Positions 1 through 6,557 of a DNA stretch of 36,694 nt are shown piece after piece (position 1 is the first letter of the stretch; each line of letters opens with the position of its first letter). Location: assembly GCA_017470935.1 (NCBI GenBank), contig JAFUXG010000058.1:1-36694 (forward strand), in the 5' to 3' direction. Both the position numbers and the translations under genes were made by a program. The notes beneath the pieces were generated by a model. It saw only the letters and a program-made list of their open reading frames with translations. It made no database searches and was not told the DNA's origin. Source of the DNA: Lachnospiraceae bacterium (GTDB lineage: Bacteria > Bacillota > Clostridia > Lachnospirales > Lachnospiraceae).

Positions 1-149
1 CGGTATTATTGCGACAGCAGTTCTTTTGTGTGCTGTCAAGGGTGGCGTCCGGCTTCATCAGCCTAAAATATCTGCAATTATAAGGTTCGTTTGAGCCTAT
101 TATTTTCACTCTGTTTTTTCATAACTCACTTGACACTACCAAGATACTG
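1..149. other. left-edge non-coding stretch, nothing firm
   Basis: No gene could be supported here. A 7-bp hairpin (GACAGCA/TGCTGTC, positions 13-37) is visible but has no U-tract on either strand. A plus-strand frame is open from the left edge to about position 93, without recognisable motifs. The stretch could be the remnant of an insertion sequence next to the AT-rich island, but no transposase motif or defined terminal repeat was seen. Confidence 0.3.
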
Positions 150-596
150 CTAGCATAACTTTCTATTTTTCAAGTCATCTATAATAAATCCCATCTTACT
201 CATAATTGCTTCAGCTTTATAATTAACATCATAAAATGTTAAATTAGGTAAGAACTTAACCCAATAGTAATCCTTTTCACACGCACCACTATTATATCTA
301 AATATTTCATACTGATCGTATTCAGAAAATCCCATTTCCTGTAATAGTTCATTACAATTCATTCTTGCTTTTGGCATTACTCTATGTTCTATGAAAAATC
401 TAACACCTTTATCATCAATTATATTATTCTTTTGTAACACAAACAATTTATCATAAAACCCATTACTATTAGATAAATCTGTGTCTAGAATTACTTTAAA
501 GGACCTACCACATACACCATGATCCACATAGAAATCACCTATTTTCTCCGTAGCACACATAAAATCATATTTCTCAATATAGCAGTTGTTTTCCAT
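150..596 (-). CDS. small partner protein of a HipA-like kinase, unknown function
   Basis: The product is 149 aa starting MENNCYIEKYDF. An upstream in-frame start at 665 would add 23 residues, but the ATG at 596 has an AGAGG site about 12 nt before it and reduces the overlap with the kinase gene from 92 to 23 bp, so it is preferred. The protein is rich in aromatic and acidic residues and has a segment reading RMNCNELLQEMGFSEYDQYE near residues 78-97. No membrane segment, signal peptide or known domain was recognised. It lies directly downstream of and overlaps the HipA-like kinase gene, so the two are probably translationally coupled and may act together, either as a regulator of the kinase or as its substrate. 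That role is inferred from position only. Confidence 0.6.
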   Translation of the reverse strand: MENNCYIEKYDFMCATEKIGDFYVDHGVCGRSFKVILDTDLSNSNGFYDKLFVLQKNNIIDDKGVRFFIEHRVMPKARMNCNELLQEMGFSEYDQYEIFRYNSGACEKDYYWVKFLPNLTFYDVNYKAEAIMSKMGFIIDDLKNRKLC

Positions 597-1386
597 AACG
601 ATCACCGACCTCTTTAAGATTATTATAGAGTAACTTGATAACACTTCTTGCTCTATTTTTTTCAAAATATCTATACACTATTCTTCCAATTTCCTCTTTA
701 CTAATACTATTTAAGTTACATTCATTTACTAAGGTAAGTTGTTCTCCAACAGTATTATAAAATGGTTTACAATTCTGATAAGCAAAAGAGGTTCTATTAG
801 TAAATTTCAAACCTTTTGAAGGTATCTTACCAAATAATGAAGCTCCATTATCAAATAAAGGTATATATTGATTTTTTCCTGTATTAATAATAGCTAAATT
901 ATTTAAATGTCTGTCATCATTATATATTATTGCATCAAATAGCAAAATATTATTAATCTGAGATTGTAAAAAATTATTATAACCAACAACAAGTTCATAT
1001 TTTTCCTTACCATAATATTTTGATATATCAGGAAGTAATTCAACATAAGTGTTAAAATTATACTCTCCAATAAAATTTTTGCTAACACAAACCTTATATT
1101 TTGTAGTACCTATAGTCAGCACATCCATATCATACTCTACAATATTAGATAGACCCAGTATTTTTGCTAATCTACATGCAACACATTCACTTTCACATTC
1201 ATATAGTTCTTCACCATCAAGGAATTTAGAGCACCCTTTCAAGTAATAAGTTACCTCTCCCTTTTTAACAATCCACTTTATCAAATCACCGTCTGATGAT
1301 GATGCACCAATTCTATCAATAAATTCTACATTACCTAACAAATCTGAATGAATATTTGACTTACCAAACAAATTCATGTCCTCCAT
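574..1386 (-). CDS. HipA-like / PI3-4-kinase-like Ser/Thr kinase
   Basis: The product is 270 aa. The sequence IIYNDDRHLNNLAII (about residues 153-167) matches the catalytic loop of HipA/CtkA-type kinases, with D157/D158, H160 and N163. DNG at 179-181 fits the metal-binding DFG equivalent, and K50 in YYLKG fits the ATP-binding lysine. It is shorter than E. coli HipA (about 440 aa) and lacks the N-terminal HipA subdomain, so it resembles the compact CtkA-like group. The start at 1386 is preceded by AAAGGTGG at good spacing; a second ATG three codons later is too close to a GGAGG. No HipB-like helix-turn-helix gene is adjacent; the only neighbour is the small protein that overlaps its 3' end. 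Base use is strongly AT-rich compared with the genes beyond 4.4 kb, which suggests acquired DNA. Kinase fold is likely; substrate is unknown. Confidence 0.7.
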   Translation of the reverse strand: MEDMNLFGKSNIHSDLLGNVEFIDRIGASSSDGDLIKWIVKKGEVTYYLKGCSKFLDGEELYECESECVACRLAKILGLSNIVEYDMDVLTIGTTKYKVCVSKNFIGEYNFNTYVELLPDISKYYGKEKYELVVGYNNFLQSQINNILLFDAIIYNDDRHLNNLAIINTGKNQYIPLFDNGASLFGKIPSKGLKFTNRTSFAYQNCKPFYNTVGEQLTLVNECNLNSISKEEIGRIVYRYFEKNRARSVIKLLYNNLKEVGDRYGKQLLY

Positions 1387-1426
1387 TCAAGCACCACCTT
1401 TAGCGCTATTATACTATTTTAACATC

Positions 1427-1457
1427 AAAAAGGGAATACTCTTTTACAAGTATTCCC
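1427..1457 (-). terminator. Rho-independent terminator after the CAP gene
   Basis: A perfect 9-bp stem (GGGAATACT/AGTATTCCC, 1432-1440 with 1449-1457) and an 8-nt loop are followed on the minus strand by a run of five T. It sits 15 bp beyond the stop of the CAP gene, so it should end that transcript before the kinase gene. Confidence 0.85.
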
Positions 1458-1471
1458 CTTAACATTATACA

Positions 1472-2974
1472 TTATTTCTTAATCTTCTTAACTGCTGACC
1501 AAGAACTCTTCTTTGTTCCATTGATAGCTCTTACTCTAACATACATAGTCTTTTTAGTCCAAGAAGCTTTAACCTTTATAGTTTTCTTAAAAGCTGAAGT
1601 CTTAACAGACTTAGCAGACTTGAACTTCTTAGATGTAGAGATCTGAATCTCATAACTTGTTGCCTTGTAAACGCTACCATACTTAACAGTAACTTTCTTG
1701 CCCTTCTTAGAAGCCTTAACCTTTAAAGGAGCTGCTGGCTTGTAGTTATCCTGCTTAACAGTAGTCTTCTTAGTCTCTGTAGTCTTCTTTGTTTCAGTTT
1801 TCTTTGCCTGTGTTGTGGCCTGCTCTGTTGTTGTCTCTGCAGAAGTTAAAGAAGTAATAGTCTCTTCCTCAATTATTGTAGTTGTAGGCTGTACTACTGG
1901 TGTTGTTTCTTCTTTGTCTTCCACAAACTTAGGAATCATAACAGTTCCTCTCATAGGAACTGTGTCTTCTTCATACTCAATACCACCTGCAAGAACTTCA
2001 ACTGAGTAATCAACTGAATCCATTGTAAACTCTTTGAAAGAAACACCATCTTGAGGCTTAAGAGTAACACGAACTGTAGCTGTACCGGCTTTCTTACCCT
2101 GCATAACACCATTCTCATCAATTGTAAGAATATCTGTATTGAGTGACTCAAATGTTACGTTTGAGGGTGAGATATAACGAGCTGTCGGTGTTTGATAGGA
2201 CTTGCCCTGGTACTGATAACTTAAATTCCAATCATCATTATTACCTATCTGATCAGTAGATAAAATAGCTGGTATAAACTGTTTTGTAGACTTTGTGTAA
2301 GCCTTAAAATTACTTGTTACATTCGAGTCATCTGCTACATATTCATCTTGAAGTGCAAGACCCCAAAACCAACTAGTATTAATATCTACACCAGAATAAT
2401 CATAACTATCTACTGAAAAGTGTTTATAATCATAACCCTCTGCATCTGTCAAAACAGCTAATCTGAAATTACCATCTGAATCTCTATAAGCACCGATACC
2501 ACACTTAGTTGCTGTAGAATTCATTAAGCTATTATAATGTGCACCATTATCACCAATATTATTTTCAGCCTGTTCCTTCAGGGACTTTAATAATTCACTT
2601 CCAGAACCCGCAAAAAGATCCTCTGAAGTAGCTGCTTCATCAAATCCAGGTCTTTTATGATTATAATAAACATTAGCCTCTTCAGCTCGTTTCTGTGCTG
2701 CTATTGCAAGATCATTATCCCAAGTTAATACAGCATCCTTACCTAATTTTGCAACTCTATAGTCATTAATAGCCTTAAAGGTTGCCTCAGCAGCTTCCTT
2801 ATCGAAACTACCGTCAAGAATTACATTATAATTAGAAGCAGATGTATCAAACTTATAACTATTTGAAGATACAACTTCAGGCATCTTTCTACTACTAGAC
2901 ATTTCAGCCTTAGCTTCAAAACCCATACCCATAACACTTGCAACTATTGTTAATCCTAAAAATAATTTTTTCAT
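1472..2974 (-). CDS. secreted CAP-domain protein with Ig-like and FN3-like domains
   Basis: The product is 500 aa. Residues 1-23 form a typical signal peptide ending AKA. Residues about 50-190 resemble a CAP/SCP domain, with VYYNHKRPGF matching the HxRP motif and GAHYNSLMNSTATKCGIGAY matching the second conserved block. Residues about 265-330 look like a bacterial Ig-like (Big_2) domain (ILTIDENGVMQGKKAGTATV). A Thr-rich linker with repeated TTET/KKTTETKKTT follows (about 350-410), and the last 85 residues form a very basic fibronectin type III-like domain ending in SWSAVKKIKK. There is no LPXTG motif; the basic C-terminus may hold it to the cell wall. The domain set is typical of extracellular proteins of gut Clostridia. 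The gene has its own extended -10 promoter and leader (see 2971-3060) and an AGGAGG ribosome site. Its biological target is unknown. Confidence 0.8.
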   Translation of the reverse strand: MKKLFLGLTIVASVMGMGFEAKAEMSSSRKMPEVVSSNSYKFDTSASNYNVILDGSFDKEAAEATFKAINDYRVAKLGKDAVLTWDNDLAIAAQKRAEEANVYYNHKRPGFDEAATSEDLFAGSGSELLKSLKEQAENNIGDNGAHYNSLMNSTATKCGIGAYRDSDGNFRLAVLTDAEGYDYKHFSVDSYDYSGVDINTSWFWGLALQDEYVADDSNVTSNFKAYTKSTKQFIPAILSTDQIGNNDDWNLSYQYQGKSYQTPTARYISPSNVTFESLNTDILTIDENGVMQGKKAGTATVRVTLKPQDGVSFKEFTMDSVDYSVEVLAGGIEYEEDTVPMRGTVMIPKFVEDKEETTPVVQPTTTIIEEETITSLTSAETTTEQATTQAKKTETKKTTETKKTTVKQDNYKPAAPLKVKASKKGKKVTVKYGSVYKATSYEIQISTSKKFKSAKSVKTSAFKKTIKVKASWTKKTMYVRVRAINGTKKSSWSAVKKIKK

Positions 2975-3060
2975 AATGAAAACCTCCTATAAATTATTCA
3001 TTTTCTCATTTTTTAGTTACTATGTAAGTATAACAACTCTACGATTGATAAATGGTTTTC
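2971..3060 (-). repeat. duplicated promoter/leader, copy 1 (CAP gene)
   Basis: This segment, including the start codon of the CAP gene, is nearly identical to 4035-4123: about 75 bp match with a single 1-bp difference in a T run, then a short divergent patch, then a shared GGTTTTC. It carries an AGGAGG ribosome site. The copy begins only 8 bp after the stop of the upstream protease gene. Confidence 0.9.
3027..3035 (-). promoter_or_regulatory. extended -10 promoter of the CAP gene
   Basis: On the minus strand TGTTATACT reads as an extended -10 element (TGn followed by TATACT). It lies about 55 nt before the start codon and is preserved in the second leader copy. No good -35 box is present. 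A small palindrome TTACATAGTAA (TTAC-ATA-GTAA) lies immediately downstream and could be an operator at the transcription start. Confidence 0.5.
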
Positions 3061-3068
3061 AGAATCAA

Positions 3069-3677
3069 TTATTTCTTAGATTTTATGCCAAGATTCATAT
3101 TTTGCAATGGAGAGTTATCTATACAATCTTGTGTCAAGTTAAGAGAATGATTAATATTATCTTCATCTAAAAGCATTATACTACGTGGTGAATAGTAACC
3201 TAGGTTTTCTCTATGAGTCCTACACTTATTTAAGCTCTCCTCATAGTTGTTGATCCAAAATGTACCTTTGATTTGATTTGGTTCCTTTAAATACTGAAAA
3301 TCAAATAAACTGAGCAAATCCATACCAATAATAGCTTTACGATTCATCATATTTGTTATGTATATTTCGATTTTATCAAATAATATATCTTCAGTAAATT
3401 GAAAATTTGTAACAATCAATTTTTGCAAATTTAGTGTGTTACCTGAGGCATCTTCAACTACAACATTAAATTGGGGATCAATATCTATTAAGTCTAGTTG
3501 CTCTATGTTAGGCATATTGGAACTAATAACTGTAAATGAACTGCCAGTATCTACTTTAAAAATCATATCTTCAATGTGCTCACCTTTTATATCAAAAGAG
3601 ATACCAGTATAGTATTCAAGTCGACTATTGCCACCAGTAAAAGGGCTTGGAACTCTATTGATTATAGATTTACTCAT
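3069..3677 (-). CDS. retropepsin-like aspartic protease
   Basis: The product is 202 aa. Residues 41-51 (KVDTGSSFTVI) contain the catalytic DTGS motif at D43-S46, preceded by a hydrophobic strand, and residues 115-122 (AIIGMDLL) match the second conserved hydrophobic-hydrophobic-Gly element of retropepsin-fold proteases. The domain covers about residues 20-130; the remaining C-terminus is unassigned. There is no signal peptide or membrane segment, so the protein is predicted cytosolic. A single DTG implies action as a homodimer, as known for retroviral proteases. No reverse transcriptase or integrase is nearby. The start overlaps the end of the upstream 122-aa gene by 8 bp and uses an AGGAGG site inside that gene, indicating translational coupling. 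The substrate is unknown; the upstream gene product is one candidate. Confidence 0.7.
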   Translation of the reverse strand: MSKSIINRVPSPFTGGNSRLEYYTGISFDIKGEHIEDMIFKVDTGSSFTVISSNMPNIEQLDLIDIDPQFNVVVEDASGNTLNLQKLIVTNFQFTEDILFDKIEIYITNMMNRKAIIGMDLLSLFDFQYLKEPNQIKGTFWINNYEESLNKCRTHRENLGYYSPRSIMLLDEDNINHSLNLTQDCIDNSPLQNMNLGIKSKK

Positions 3678-4038
3678 GAACCCCTCCTAACTCGTCAACA
3701 CTCCAAATGGTATCTATACTACTTATCTGTGTAGGTGAATGCCTTAAATCGGATATAAAAGCACTACCATATAATCCTGCTGCTCGATCTTTTAGTTCAT
3801 AGGCTTTTGCTCTATTGTTGAAATTAATTAAAATATAATACACATTAGCCATCTTATAACTAACGCCATCTTCAATATCCCAACCTTTACGATTTGAGAT
3901 AATTAAGATACAAGACCCTAATTCAACCTTTAGTTTATCAATATTAATAACTTTATCAGTGTTAATAACTTTGTAAATTTGTGATTCTATTGATTCAACT
4001 TGCAATCCATATTTATTTAAAATATTAGGTATACTCAT
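3670..4038 (-). CDS. unknown protein, first gene of protease operon
   Basis: The product is 122 aa with no recognised domain, signal peptide or membrane helix. It has a hydrophobic middle segment (VYYILINFNN) and a C-terminal part reading SSIDTIWSVDELGG. The gene begins inside the second copy of the duplicated leader, with an AGGAGG site, and overlaps the protease gene by 8 bp. The tight coupling suggests that it is the partner or substrate of the retropepsin-like protein. It may be an adaptor; this is inference from position only. Confidence 0.6.
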   Translation of the reverse strand: MSIPNILNKYGLQVESIESQIYKVINTDKVINIDKLKVELGSCILIISNRKGWDIEDGVSYKMANVYYILINFNNRAKAYELKDRAAGLYGSAFISDLRHSPTQISSIDTIWSVDELGGVHE

Positions 4039-4123
4039 AATGAAAACCTCCTATAAATTATTCATTTTCTCATTTTTAGTTACTATGTAAGTATAACAAC
4101 TCTACGATTGTTGTTTGGTTTTC
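4035..4123 (-). repeat. duplicated promoter/leader, copy 2 (protease operon)
   Basis: This is the second copy of the leader at 2971-3060. It has the same extended -10 element TGTTATACT (4090-4098), the same small palindrome and the same AGGAGG site. The two copies probably give the CAP gene and the protease operon the same control. Confidence 0.9.
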
Positions 4124-4344
4124 TATTTTACAATTTATAAAGTATAGGCAAAAATATAAAATTTCTTTATGTTTCATTTAATTATAATAGCACATTTTGT
4201 GTTTTACGGTTTTTGAAGCCAAGGCTTTCTTTGAAAAAACATGCCATTTATATAATAAAAAATCGTTTTATTTCACGTACGATTTTAACAAATATCATTT
4301 TATTTCACAAGAAAAAATTATTGGATTCTTTATAACAATCAGAT
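4124..4344. other. AT-rich intergenic stretch
   Basis: No gene was seen. A minus-strand hairpin AAAATCGT/ACGATTTT (4259-4266 with 4279-4286) followed by T residues could be a second terminator behind the RDD gene. The rest is AT-rich and marks the border between the AT-rich genes on the left and the more GC-rich genes on the right. Confidence 0.4.
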
Positions 4345-4396
4345 TAAAAAACAACCCATGATAAATGATACAATATGTATCACACCATGGATTGTT
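4345..4396 (-). terminator. terminator of the sppA-RDD operon
   Basis: An outer stem of about 11 bp (AACAACCCATG with CATGGATTGTT, one mismatch) encloses an inner stem GATACA/TGTATC. On the minus strand it is followed by a run of T. It lies 13 bp past the stop codon of the RDD gene. Confidence 0.8.
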
Positions 4397-4408
4397 CTAA
4401 ATTTTTCA

Positions 4409-5065
4409 TCACTCTGACTTCTCTGCCACAGCGCCCTCTGTCATATTGATACGATCTTCACCAACCACATATTCCTCTGGCACATTCATACTGCCTTCGC
4501 CTGCCACAGCGCCCTCTGCCACATCCATGCCATCCTTCACATCCACAAAGGTTTCTGTCGCACCCATCTCCACCGATGGTCCTCCTGCCACCGCCAGCTT
4601 ATCAGGAGCCGGAACACGCTGCATATTCTTATATACCACATAGGTATCACACAGCATATCATGAAAGCCCTGGTGCCTGGAGCTTATGAGCACTGCCAGA
4701 TATCCGATGCACATGATACCGGAAAGAAATCTTCCCACAGTTTCCCTGTATAATATATTGAGAAATGTCCACTCATCTCTTTCTGTGACTACTTCCAGAT
4801 TAAGCAGCATTTTACCCAGGGTGGTGTGTGTGAAATAGGTTATGAGAATAAAGTATGCAGCCATTCCCACATATCCTATCACATCAATAAATGAATACTG
4901 GAATATAAAATTTGATCTGAGTGCAGTAAGCCCTGCTCCCGCTGCCAGCCCAAATGGTATCTTGATTATCCCTGCTGCAATGAACGCCACCAGGCTGTCA
5001 ATAATGAAAGCCACCCATCTGACGAAGAAGCCGGCGTACACTCTACTCTCCATACGGTCTTGCAT
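4409..5065 (-). CDS. RDD family membrane protein
   Basis: The product is 218 aa. The N-terminus GFFVRWVAFIIDSLV carries the R..A..ID pattern of RDD domains. Hydrophobic segments at about 12-40, 58-80 and 112-130 fit three membrane helices, and HQGFHDMLCDTYVV matches the conserved RDD ending. Beyond about residue 150 the protein has an acidic, repeat-like cytosolic tail (VAEGAVAGEGSM, then ITEGAVAE-type repeats). The gene overlaps the 3' end of the SppA gene by 23 bp, so the two form one translation unit. Start is either the ATG at 5065 or at 5053; neither has a strong ribosome site, as expected for coupled translation. RDD proteins are poorly understood; some act in ion transport. A role in supporting the peptidase is only inferred. 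Confidence 0.8.
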   Translation of the reverse strand: MQDRMESRVYAGFFVRWVAFIIDSLVAFIAAGIIKIPFGLAAGAGLTALRSNFIFQYSFIDVIGYVGMAAYFILITYFTHTTLGKMLLNLEVVTERDEWTFLNILYRETVGRFLSGIMCIGYLAVLISSRHQGFHDMLCDTYVVYKNMQRVPAPDKLAVAGGPSVEMGATETFVDVKDGMDVAEGAVAGEGSMNVPEEYVVGEDRINMTEGAVAEKSE

Positions 5066-6080
5066 AATACATCGGCACCCCGCTTCCTATTCTATCAATA
5101 AGCTCAACAAGTATCTCTGACTCGGATTTTTGCTTTACATTGTTCACAGAGCCAAATATCTGGGAAAGATATCCCGCACCGCTCTTCGGCTCATAGAATT
5201 TGCTGACACCGCTCTGCTCCTTAACATAGTCATCAAATTCCTCTTCCGTCTTGATTCCATCTATAAGTCCATTATCAAGGGCCTGGGAAGCAGTATAAAT
5301 GCGTCCGTCAGCCAAGGTCTTCACATCATCCACCGACATGTTGCGGCCTGCTGCCACGATACCTACGAACTGCTCATACGCCTCATCCACTATCGCCTGA
5401 TATATAGCCTTCTGCTCAGCAGTCATAGGCTTGCCCATGGACCCCATATCCTTATTCTTGGCTGACACTATGTTAGCCTCCTTAATCCCCAGCTTCTCAT
5501 ATAGCCCTGACAGGTCATAGCTTGAAATGATAACTCCAATAGACCCTGTTGTTGTATTGCGGTTGGCATACTGCTCATCCGCAGAGCTTGCAATGTATAC
5601 TCCACCGGAGCAGCAGGTGCTCTCCATGTACGCCCATACAGGCCTGCCGGTCTTTTCCTTATACTCCATAAGCTTGAGATACAGCTCATCTGCCTCATAT
5701 ACCGTTCCCCCAGGAGTATCCATACGCAAAATGATTCCCTTATTATTCTTCGAATCAATAAGCTTATCCACATATTTCATCAACAGGTCATGATCATAGC
5801 CTGTGGCCTGTGCATACAAGCCGTTAGTCCCTGAGGATGCCTGAATCGTTCCCTCAACCGGTACTACGGCGATAAAATCCTCTGCCTGTGGCATATCAGA
5901 TAACGCAAGGCTGTCACTGCCATAAAGCTGGTCCATAAATGAGTTAAGGCTGTTTGCTGCATTTTCTTCGCTCTTCTTATTAAGCTTTGAAGCCAATGCA
6001 TTGGTAAGTACGCTGATCACTCCCGCCACAACAAATATTATTGCAGCCACGATCAGTCCATTTGTCTGCTTCTTTGTCAT
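5043..6080 (-). CDS. sppA: SppA-type signal peptide peptidase (S49)
   Basis: The product is 345 aa. One N-terminal membrane helix (about residues 7-28) anchors an extracytoplasmic S49 domain. S158 in STCCSGGVYIAS is the nucleophile and K210 in AKNKD the general base; their 52-residue spacing is the same as S147-K199 of Bacillus subtilis SppA. DTPGG, before the active serine, is the usual oxyanion-region motif. The family cleaves leftover signal peptides and membrane fragments and forms oligomeric domes. The start at 6080 is chosen because AAGGAG lies 6 nt before it; a start 12 codons upstream (6116) has no ribosome site. It overlaps the RDD gene downstream. The cysteine pair just before the nucleophile is less common but does not disturb the motif. 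Confidence 0.9.
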   Translation of the reverse strand: MTKKQTNGLIVAAIIFVVAGVISVLTNALASKLNKKSEENAANSLNSFMDQLYGSDSLALSDMPQAEDFIAVVPVEGTIQASSGTNGLYAQATGYDHDLLMKYVDKLIDSKNNKGIILRMDTPGGTVYEADELYLKLMEYKEKTGRPVWAYMESTCCSGGVYIASSADEQYANRNTTTGSIGVIISSYDLSGLYEKLGIKEANIVSAKNKDMGSMGKPMTAEQKAIYQAIVDEAYEQFVGIVAAGRNMSVDDVKTLADGRIYTASQALDNGLIDGIKTEEEFDDYVKEQSGVSKFYEPKSGAGYLSQIFGSVNNVKQKSESEILVELIDRIGSGVPMYYARPYGE

Positions 6081-6111
6081 TTTCTTCTCCTTCTTGCTTA
6101 TATATTTATTA

Positions 6112-6175
6112 GGCAATTGCTAAGCTCATTAACAGTTTTTTGTGTTGTGAACATTTGAGTTTCGCAATTACATAT
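6112..6175. repeat. dispersed imperfect palindrome, copy A
   Basis: The segment has complementary ends (AATTGCTAAGCTC and GAGTTTCGCAATT) and a central GTTGTGAACATT. A related sequence lies at 10302-10369. Both copies sit just upstream of a minus-strand gene (sppA and the response regulator). Confidence 0.6.
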
Positions 6176-6303
6176 AACAACCACCTATTATATTCATTGT
6201 ACCTATCTGTCATTCGTAAATGCTATTGCATAGTAAATAATATTCCAACGCATCATTCAACAGATTCTTTTAATATACGATATAATTATACCCAATATAA
6301 CAC

Positions 6304-6340
6304 AAAAAGAAAAGAAGCAGTTTTACGTTCACGCTTCTTT
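6304..6340 (-). terminator. candidate terminator of the two-component operon
   Basis: On the minus strand AAAGAAGC/GCTTCTTT (8 bp, 6311-6318 with 6333-6340) is followed by TTTTCTTTTT. It lies about 218 nt beyond the kinase stop codon. Confidence 0.55.
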
Positions 6341-6397
6341 CACAAAACAAATATATTTTGTTCACCTTTTTTTCACAATTGTATTCTATATTTTTTA

Positions 6398-6490
6398 CTG
6401 TAAGAACTTTTCATACGGGTACATTAATTTGTATCCGAATTCTCCCCCCTCATTGAGAAAGCGAAGGTTTCCCCCTTCGCTTTCGTTTTT
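6398..6490 (+). ncRNA. candidate small RNA with C-rich motifs
   Basis: On the plus strand two hairpins follow each other: CGGGTACA/TGTATCCG (one G-U pair), then an unpaired TCTCCCCCCTC, then a perfect 11-bp stem GAAAGCGAAGG/CCTTCGCTTTC (6457-6467 with 6474-6484) with loop TTTCCC and a GTTTTT tail. No plus-strand gene lies upstream to need this terminator. The UUUCCC loop is the conserved motif of the RsaE/RoxS small RNA family, which pairs with ribosome binding sites. The 5' end is a guess from weak promoter-like sequence near 6359-6388. It could instead be a stray two-way terminator. Confidence 0.4.
6457..6490 (+). terminator. strong plus-strand intrinsic terminator
   Basis: A perfect 11-bp stem with a 6-nt loop is followed by GTTTTT on the plus strand. 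On the minus strand the hairpin is followed by no T run, so the intended direction is plus. Confidence 0.75.
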
Positions 6491-6557
6491 CATAGCTATT
6501 CAGTATGATTTTCCAGAAGCTAACTAACTATTGATCAATATCCTTGCTTTTATTATA

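Noticed and set aside
1-149. Insertion-sequence remnant at the left edge
   Set aside because: The sequence is reminiscent of IS flanks, but no transposase motif or matching terminal repeats could be shown from this window alone.
597-665. A longer start for the small kinase partner
   Set aside because: It would overlap the kinase gene by 92 bp, whereas the ATG at 596 has a ribosome site and a small overlap.
3069-3677. Retroviral or retroelement origin of the protease
   Set aside because: No reverse transcriptase, integrase or long terminal repeat is near; stand-alone bacterial retropepsin-like proteins are known.
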